In this document: positions 58,490 to 64,000 of the stretch, in pieces
Numbering within the stretch: the first letter of the stretch is position 1
Layout of the letters: each line of letters begins with the position of its first letter
NCBI GenBank assembly: GCA_032622095.1
Contig: CP136062.1
Span: 6,078,001 to 6,142,000, forward strand
Length of the DNA: 64,000 nt
Direction: 5' to 3'
Origin: Siphonodentalium dalli
Taxonomy: Eukaryota > Mollusca > Scaphopoda > Gadilida > Siphonodentaliidae
Translations under genes and position numbers: made by a program
The notes under the pieces: model-generated
The model's database searches: none
Seen by the model: only the letters and a program-made list of their open reading frames with translations
Told to the model about the DNA's origin: nothing

Positions 58490-59637
58490 AATAACGAACC
58501 AAAGACGCTTTGGGTCGTATTTAGGCTATATCTGATTTTGTGACGTCACCAATTTTTAAGTAATACGACCCTTGGATTTTGAATTTTGGATAGCACGAAT
58601 GTCGCACAGTAGATCGGTGGGCCTAAAGCATTATTGTCGTAAACATTAAAACTATAGATATATTACTGTAGTCTATAGGCAGTAATAATATATAATGATT
58701 ATATGTAAAATGATATTTATATATGTATTTTATCTTGGATTACGCTAGAATATGGTCATAACCAATACATAATTTGAATTTGAATATTGTCGTAATCGGT
58801 TGTCAAGACTGACAAGAGGCTAACACAAATCAGTCGATGATTGTTTACAAATTAATTTTATTTTTTTTTAACATTTGCCCAGAAAACTAATTCCAGTCGC
58901 ATCAATGCCCATGTAGAGAATATCTTCAATTTTCTATCGGTATTTTAGCCTGATAGATTGATGCGATATTCATAAAGTTTAAAGCAGAGTAACCTGGGCC
59001 AGGCTAACTTTTACTTGTTTCGATTGAGTGCTCATCGATCAAATCTAAAAATAATATTCGATAAATAAAATTGGAAGATAAGATATAGTTCCAAACGTAT
59101 TGACAATTTAAACCCATAATATTCTGCAATTGTATGAAACAAACTATTTATTTAATTATATTGAGTTTTAATAATGTTATGAATTGTTGTATTTGTAACA
59201 ACAACGGACGAAGAGATGTGAGTTTGTGCTATAAATTAATACGCAATCACAACACACCCCAAATAGTCCTGCCACAGAACACGCGAACACGAGGTCGAAG
59301 AATATATTTGATAGGAATAACAGCATAGAATTAACACAGCAACTGAGATAAGCAGGTAAGCTATGTGTACATATTTGTGAACTCCAGTATTCTAACCATA
59401 GATACTTTTAACGTGATGACAATTTTGCAAATTAAAACAATTAGACAGAAAAACTTGGAAAATTCGATGCACCGTGACCACCATGACCATCGACAGTGAT
59501 CAACGTTCACCATGTCACTGCTATGTCATTCTGATCACAGTTATACGACTACATGGTGATCATTCTTTGTTGATATTCATCAACAATCAGTGAATCATTG
59601 CACCAAGTGAACATTTAGACGAACACGATTCAATTGT
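58490..59637 (+). repeat. Segmental repeat A (AATAACGAACCAAAG start)
   Basis: Collinear with repeat B at 62311-63540: near-identical first 150 bp (TTTGTGACGTCACCAATTTT, AATACGACCCTTGGATTTTG), then shared blocks to about 59637 (ACATTTGCCCAGAAAA, CTTCAATTTTCTATCGGTAT, AACTGAGATAAGCAGGTAAG). Relative to B it lacks about 320 bp that in B hold an exon, and has gained a 143-bp insert. The part at 58850-58990 is also related to 11050-11310. Confidence 0.88.
58643..58785. mobile_element. 143-bp insertion in repeat A with 10-bp direct flanks
   Basis: ATTGTCGTAA occurs on both sides (58633-58642 and 58786-58795), while repeat B has a single TTTGTCGTAA at the matching place, so the insert with its target duplication is directly visible by comparison. 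The insert is AT-rich with no clear inverted ends. Confidence 0.8.
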
Positions 59638-59727
59638 TTATGAAAGAATTTCCATCGTAGGAAGAAACCATCATTTTGTTACCATGTCCATGGCATGGTC
59701 CTAACTCATTAGTCCAAAATTGACTAT

Positions 59728-59748
59728 ACATTGAATGTATAGTCCAAC
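59728..59748. repeat. 21-bp palindrome
   Basis: ACTATACATT and AATGTATAGT are perfect arms around one base. Function unknown. Confidence 0.7.
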
Positions 59749-59940
59749 TTTCCCCATCGCTGGTAACGGAGCTTTTTCTTCAAGTCCGGAAATGAAGAAT
59801 GTGACGATCGAACTCCGGTCACACCGCACTCGCTGTCGTGGGAGCAAGTATTTTCGTACCCTTACCAGCTCGTACCCTCCGAAAAAGTAAATTCGTACCC
59901 TAGCGCGAAACTATTTAGATATCTCATTAAGGCGTGCGTT

Positions 59941-60044
59941 CAGTTTCTCATCTAATAACTTTGCTTATCTCATTTTTCACCACGATTGAACTATGCGCCG
60001 TGTCGTAATCCAGTTTCTCATCTAATAACATAAATTTGTCCTGT
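59941..60044 (-). pseudogene. Inverted fragments of the exon at 60345-60460
   Basis: 59992-60039 is the reverse complement of 60383-60432 with a 3-bp deletion and few other changes, and a 19-bp part (CAGTTTCTCATCTAATAAC) is present a second time at 59941-59959. On the minus strand the piece still reads KFMLLDEKLDYDTAH. The arms are about 340 bp apart, so a transcript across both could fold back. This looks like a local inverted duplication of an exon piece. Confidence 0.88.
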
Positions 60045-60344
60045 GTCTTTTTCTGATTTTTTTGTATTATACACTTGATGACTACACTTTGTGTCGAACG
60101 AGTACAGTCCATCTGAGCGAATAGGGAAAGCATACAACAATTGTAAGCAAACTGTCCATTCCTATTTCCCAAATTCATGGAAAAAAATAGAAATTTCCCT
60201 TCCATTCACAAGATTTTCTTCATACTTAATTTGCATAACAGTATTTGATTACGTTATCTTCACACTGACAGCTCTAGTATTATAATCGTTATCGTTCATA
60301 GACATTACAAAGTGTAAACCTCTATGTTGCAATTTGTTTCCCAG

Positions 60345-60460
60345 TGGTAAAGACCCAGGACCCATTCCTCAAAACAGGGTGAACAAATTTATAATGTTAT
60401 TAGATGAGAAACTGGATTACGACACGGCGCATTGTGATGGAATACGACGATTGAAAACAG
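60345..60460 (+). CDS. Internal exon, doublecortin-domain-like
   Basis: A strong acceptor (TTGCAATTTGTTTCCCAG) and donor (ACAG|GTAAAT) bound 116 bp: one base completing a codon, 38 codons and one base starting the next. The peptide reads GKDPGPIPQNRVNKF, then IMLLDEKLDYDTAHC and DGIRRLKT. G-K-D-x-x-P at the start, F-x-x-LLD-x-x-L in the middle and G-[IV]-R-R-L-x-T at the end follow the order of conserved positions in doublecortin (DCX) domains, ubiquitin-like folds of microtubule-associated proteins (after the RNG start). The RNG part would be in the preceding exon. Identity is inferred by pattern only; the exon itself is well supported. The next intron holds a hAT element starting 31 bp after the donor. 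Confidence 0.65.
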
Positions 60461-60491
60461 GTAAATATGTTTATTTAATATGTATATATAT

Positions 60492-61603
60492 TAGAGATGG
60501 GCGGTTGTGAAATTTTGCCTCGGTTTCGGTTGTGGAAAAAGAGTTGATCTCGGTTTCGGTTTTTATTAATAAAAATTACTAATGTGAACAAAATCTAATT
60601 ATGCTTCATCATATTACAAAGAAAACACACCAATTGTATCACCATAACTTGTGAGGTACATGTCCTTTTATAATATTAAATTATGTATCATATTGTTACT
60701 ATTAGTCTATTACATGTATAAATAAAGATTGTTAATGTCCATGTCGAGTGGCAGTGCTAGAATGCAAGTGGGTCTGTGTATTGTGTATGACTGCAATTCA
60801 GCATCATATGATCATAAGTGTGAAATAATATAATGATCATTTATATTGGCATAAATGTGTGTGACTAGATATATGTGTATAGTTATGATTTGAAAAATAA
60901 AATTGGAAATAAACAACAAAATGAAAATAAAACATGACTAGAATCTCTCAATCACATTATCTGGCTATATGCCTATTACCCCATATTTAGGGAACATAAT
61001 ATTGTACACACTATACAGTATACATGCATCCAATACAAGTCACCTGGAAAAGTGCTATTTCTCAACAGTTTACCGACAAACGGTATAATTCATTCCGGCT
61101 CCGATTCCGGCATAACATTTTTAATCAACGGCGCACAAATATATTTGACGATTTAACATCCAAACAGTGATAAAAACTAATAGGGAGTGCAGGTAACAAT
61201 CATTGATACCTTTTGATATCGTATCCTCGTTATCAAATTCACCTTTCAGAGTATTTGTACGGCTTTAATGATTAAAATAACATGAGAAATAAACTGACTT
61301 GTGTTGTGTTTACTAGTACTACGGCGAAAATAGGTGTACACGGAAGCAACGTAATTAATTCGTCGCGCGATTTCACCATGCGAACTCCTTTCTGCATATA
61401 ATACAGGCGGCACACTTAGATTTCTTATCTTTCTTTGAAAAATAATTCCTCACAGGACTCGTTTGTTCGTCGTGTTCTGCCATGATTACAGGAAGTTGTG
61501 ACAACCGAAACCACGGGTTTTCCCAACTTACCACGGTTGTCATTTCCGGTTTTTCCCGACAACCGAAACCGAACTGATTCCACGGTTAACCGCCCATCTC
61601 TAA
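60492..61603. mobile_element. hAT-type element with TAGAGATGGGCGGTT ends
   Basis: Left TAGAGATGGGCGGTT and right complement TAGAGATGGGCGGTTAACCG enclose 1112 bp, with subterminal CGGTTTCGGTTGT also inverted. ATATATAT occurs on both sides (60484-60491 and 61604-61611), consistent with an 8-bp duplication though of low complexity. A relic of a transposase start (BED finger) lies near the right end on the minus strand. It has too little coding capacity to be autonomous. It sits in the intron after the exon at 60345-60460. Confidence 0.85.
61373..61483 (-). pseudogene. hAT transposase N-terminal relic, BED zinc finger start
   Basis: An ATG at 61483-61481 on the minus strand, 120 bp inside the element's end, opens 36 codons ending at TGA (61373): MAEHDEQTSPVRNYFSKKD, then KKSKCAACIICRKEFAW. 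S-x-V-x-NYF followed by K-C-x2-C and a C-x-K-E-F segment is the start of a BED-type zinc finger, the N-terminal DNA-binding module of many hAT transposases. The distal His pair and the catalytic domain are absent, so the gene has been deleted to a stub. The position, reading inward from a TIR, supports the assignment. Confidence 0.6.
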
Positions 61604-61649
61604 TATATATGTATATACCCTGCTTGACAAAACAAGTGTCCACCTAACC

Positions 61650-61770
61650 GCGGTGCAGTTAGCGTTGACACCGCGGCTGAAATGCAACTACACCGCAGCT
61701 CCACCGGCTAACTAGTTGGGCCGCGGTGTACATGTACTTGCCGTTCGGCCATGGTGTAGTTGCCACGGTA
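61650..61770. repeat. GC-rich patch with repeated ACCGCGGTG motifs
   Basis: AACCGCGGTGCAGTTAGC, ACACCGCGGCTGAAATGCAA, CTACACCGCAGCTCCACCGG and GGGCCGCGGTGTACATG are related, partly inverted modules. No exon is supported. Confidence 0.5.
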
Positions 61771-61954
61771 CTAGTACAAATACCCGCCATGCACCTTATT
61801 AGTAACTTGGGGACAGTTGGTGTATAAAATAAGAAGGGCCGCTTCATGTGAATGAAATTTATTCTGGTACTTGCATGTAACAACATACATGTAAGGTATG
61901 GTATTCTTCAAGTTGAAGTAAATTTATAACAGTTTCTTCCATTTCAAACAAGCA

Positions 61955-62308
61955 TTAACCCTTTACCCAACAAACCGGCCAAAACCGGCCAAATAAAGCT
62001 TCAACAGCCTAAAATATCTTCGGTCTGTCTCAATAAAACCATACAAATATGGATATCATTGGAACCGGCTCCTTGACCACATTGTGATAGTTACAGTTAT
62101 GCCCTGTGCCAATGCATTCTCTTATATATGCGAGTCGACCATACTAGTAGGTCGCCTCGCATATATAAGAGAATGCATTGGCCTAAAAAAAATCTTTTTA
62201 CCATTTTTTCTTACATTCTTTAACAATTTTATAATTTTTAATGTGTTAAGCCAATGCATTCTAAGAGAATGCATTGGCACAGGGCCGTTCTGTTGGGTAA
62301 AGGGTTAA
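61955..62308. mobile_element. piggyBac-type MITE with TTAA target duplication
   Basis: TTAA at 61955-61958 and 62305-62308 flanks inverted ends CCCTTTACCCAACAAACCGG and (complement) CCCTTTACCCAACAGAACGG. TTAA duplication with CCC-starting ends is diagnostic of the piggyBac superfamily. The 346-bp interior is non-coding and contains the hairpins at 62109-62181 and 62251-62277. Confidence 0.92.
62109..62181. repeat. 26-bp perfect-arm hairpin inside the piggyBac-type MITE
   Basis: CCAATGCATTCTCTTATATA-TGCGAG (62109-62134) pairs perfectly with 62156-62181; the loop itself has CGACC/GGTCG. A second, shorter palindrome from the same module is at 62251-62277. Confidence 0.92.
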
Positions 62309-62310
62309 GT

Positions 62311-63540
62311 AATAACGAACCAAAGATGCTTTGGGTCGTATATAGGCTATATCTGATTTTGTGACGTCACCAATTTTTAAGTAATACGACCCTTGGATTT
62401 TGAATTTTGGATAGCACGAATGTAGGACATAGGATCGGTGGGCCTAAAGCATTTTTGTCGTAATCGGCTGTCAAGAGGCCAACACAAATCAGTCGATGTG
62501 CAACATTCTCCTATTTATATAAACGTCATACAAACATTGATGTGTTTTGTTATTTATAAGGGCAAGTAGCTAGTTCTGTATCTGTAGTTGTTACGTCCTA
62601 GTGACCAAAGCTGGCTTTTACAGGACGGTGTGAGGAGCGCTATTTTTGTTCCCCCAGAGCCGCCTTGAATGTTTCTAGGTCGGCGGCATTGACTGTGCTG
62701 TTGTCCAGTTTATACTGCATTTCTATCAGGTCTAGTCACTCTATTGGATTATAATTGGAAACATATCAAACTAAAGCGCTAGAGTTTTAACAAAGCGTGA
62801 ATTAAATTGCATGACAAAGTTTTGTTTACAAAATAAAAAAAAATATTAAAAACATTTGCCCAGAAAATCAATTCCAGCCGCATGAATGCACATGTAGAGA
62901 ATATCTTCAATTTTCTATCGGTATTTTCGCCTGAAAGATTGATGCAATATTCACAAAGTTCAAACCTATAAACAATACTATAAGATTCGATTGAGTGCTT
63001 CAATTTAAGTTCATCGATACAATCTAAAATCAATAAATAAAATTGGAAGATAACAACATATAGTTCCAAACGTATTAACCATTTAAACCCATACTATTCT
63101 GTGAGTGTACGAAACAAACTATTTATGTAATTATAAGTATTGAAAATGTTATGTATTTCTATCAACAACGGCTGAACGAGCGAAGAGATGTGAGTTTGTG
63201 CTATAAATTAATACGCAATCACAAAAAAATAAATAGTTCTGCCACAGAAATAATTTTCGCGAACATGATCAGCGAAGAATATTATGTGATAATCAGATAA
63301 TATGAACACAACAACTGAGATAAGCAGGTAAGCTATGTGTGCATATTTGTGAACTCAATTCTTCTAAGCATCTGTAGATACTTTTAACGTGATGACAGGC
63401 AAAATTTTGAAAATGAAAACAACACAAAAATTGCATTGCGAAAATTCGATGCAACATGTGGTATGTCATTCTGAGCACAGTGTCAAAGTTCATTCATGGT
63501 GATCTTAGTGAACGTACAGACGACCACGATACAATCGTAC
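62311..63540 (+). repeat. Segmental repeat B (AATAACGAACCAAAG start)
   Basis: Counterpart of repeat A (58490-59637), starting just outside the piggyBac-type MITE. It keeps an additional segment at 62500-62820 containing the exon at 62640-62731. Its 62780-63000 part is the inverted relative of 11050-11310. Confidence 0.88.
62640..62731 (-). CDS. Candidate terminal exon, unidentified protein
   Basis: On the minus strand a CTAG acceptor (AG at 62733-62732) is followed by two bases completing a codon and then LIEMQYKLDNSTVN, AADLETFKAALGEQK and TAG (62640-62642). An in-frame TGA lies just upstream (62736-62738), so an exon border must fall within six bases, where the AG is. The peptide has balanced, helix-like composition unlike the surrounding AT-rich frames. 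I recognise no family. It lies in the part of repeat B missing from repeat A, so it could be host-derived or belong to the repeat itself. The acceptor pyrimidine tract is weak. Confidence 0.42.
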
Positions 63541-64000
63541 ATGTATGCTCATGTCAAAATCGTAGGTCAAAAATAATATCAAGCACTGTTTGATTTTAGT
63601 CTTTAGATGCAAAATCGTGGCATATCCTTGGTCGTATGTATGTAAAATTCGTAGCTGGAAATGACCGTAGGGTAGTCAATCACATGCTTTAGGAACAACA
63701 TACGATATCAATATCAGAATCTGAATGTACGACAACATCGCAATCGTATGAACAAACTATCCACGATCTCGTCGGGCCCGATTCCTCCACTTATGATTGA
63801 AATTCATGGTCGTCTGAATGTTCACTTACTTTACTGATATTCATTCAACAACTATTGATAGGTGTCAACATAGGGACCTGCAAATATTCCAGATTCGATT
63901 CGATGTCAATATCAGGGACCTGATTCAAGCTCGACACCGAATATTTTCGAATCGGTGTTACTTTGGTGTAATCTTGTTATTTTGAGTTAGATATAAACAC
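63541..64000. other. Spacer without recognised gene at window end
   Basis: No supported feature. TAGGGACCTGCAAAT at about 63871 followed by ATCAGGGACCTGATTC could be the edge of an element leaving the window, but cannot be tested here. Confidence 0.4.

Overview
The window looks like repeat-dense, AT-rich genomic DNA from a marine invertebrate, most likely a mollusc. This is inferred from repeat style, not from a recognised gene. The signs are tandem cores of about 150-170 bp joined to CCGT/ACGG-type microsatellites and end hairpins (the architecture described for bivalve Pearl elements), a great excess of TACATGTA palindromes, and intron-style exons with GT/AG borders. There is no bacterial gene organisation, rRNA, intact tRNA or CRISPR. 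Almost every long open frame is a by-product of tandem repeats.

Layout: 1-7692 is a macrosatellite of 1729-bp units, nearly identical between copies. 7.7-14 kb holds spacer DNA, a perfect-arm palindrome, a 226-bp tandem array packed with GATC-centred palindromes, one possible short exon, an inverted 30-bp minisatellite and a duplicated 279-bp segment. 14.6-16.3 kb is a 37-bp minisatellite of about 40 copies. 16.3-24 kb is a mosaic of foldback/MITE elements, Pearl-like arrays and a tRNA-derived SINE. 24.5-25.4 kb is a 71-bp satellite. 27-29.3 kb is a degenerate minisatellite of roughly 50 bp that encodes a spurious His-rich frame. 29-46 kb is nested dispersed repeats, several MITEs and Pearl-like units. 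46.8-47.8 kb is a complete non-autonomous hAT element with a perfect 8-bp target duplication. 50.7-51.7 kb is another 1-kb element, with complex inverted ends, that split an exon-like reading frame. 52.8-56.7 kb is a recent tandem duplication of 1.92 kb. 58.5-63.5 kb holds two copies of a repeat segment, a second hAT element with a BED-finger relic, and a piggyBac-type MITE.

Genic signal is thin and lies in short exons. The best are a minus-strand 45-codon exon (50124-50258) and a downstream minus-strand segment (48366-48540, with one frameshift) that together look like a replication-protein-A-like OB fold; a plus-strand exon (60345-60460) matching the pattern of a doublecortin-type domain; a minus-strand terminal exon (62640-62731); and an exon-like frame (51709-51823) broken by a transposon. 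No complete gene can be assembled. The window is best read as intronic/intergenic DNA shaped by transposons and tandem amplification, with pieces of at least three genes or gene relics near its right half.
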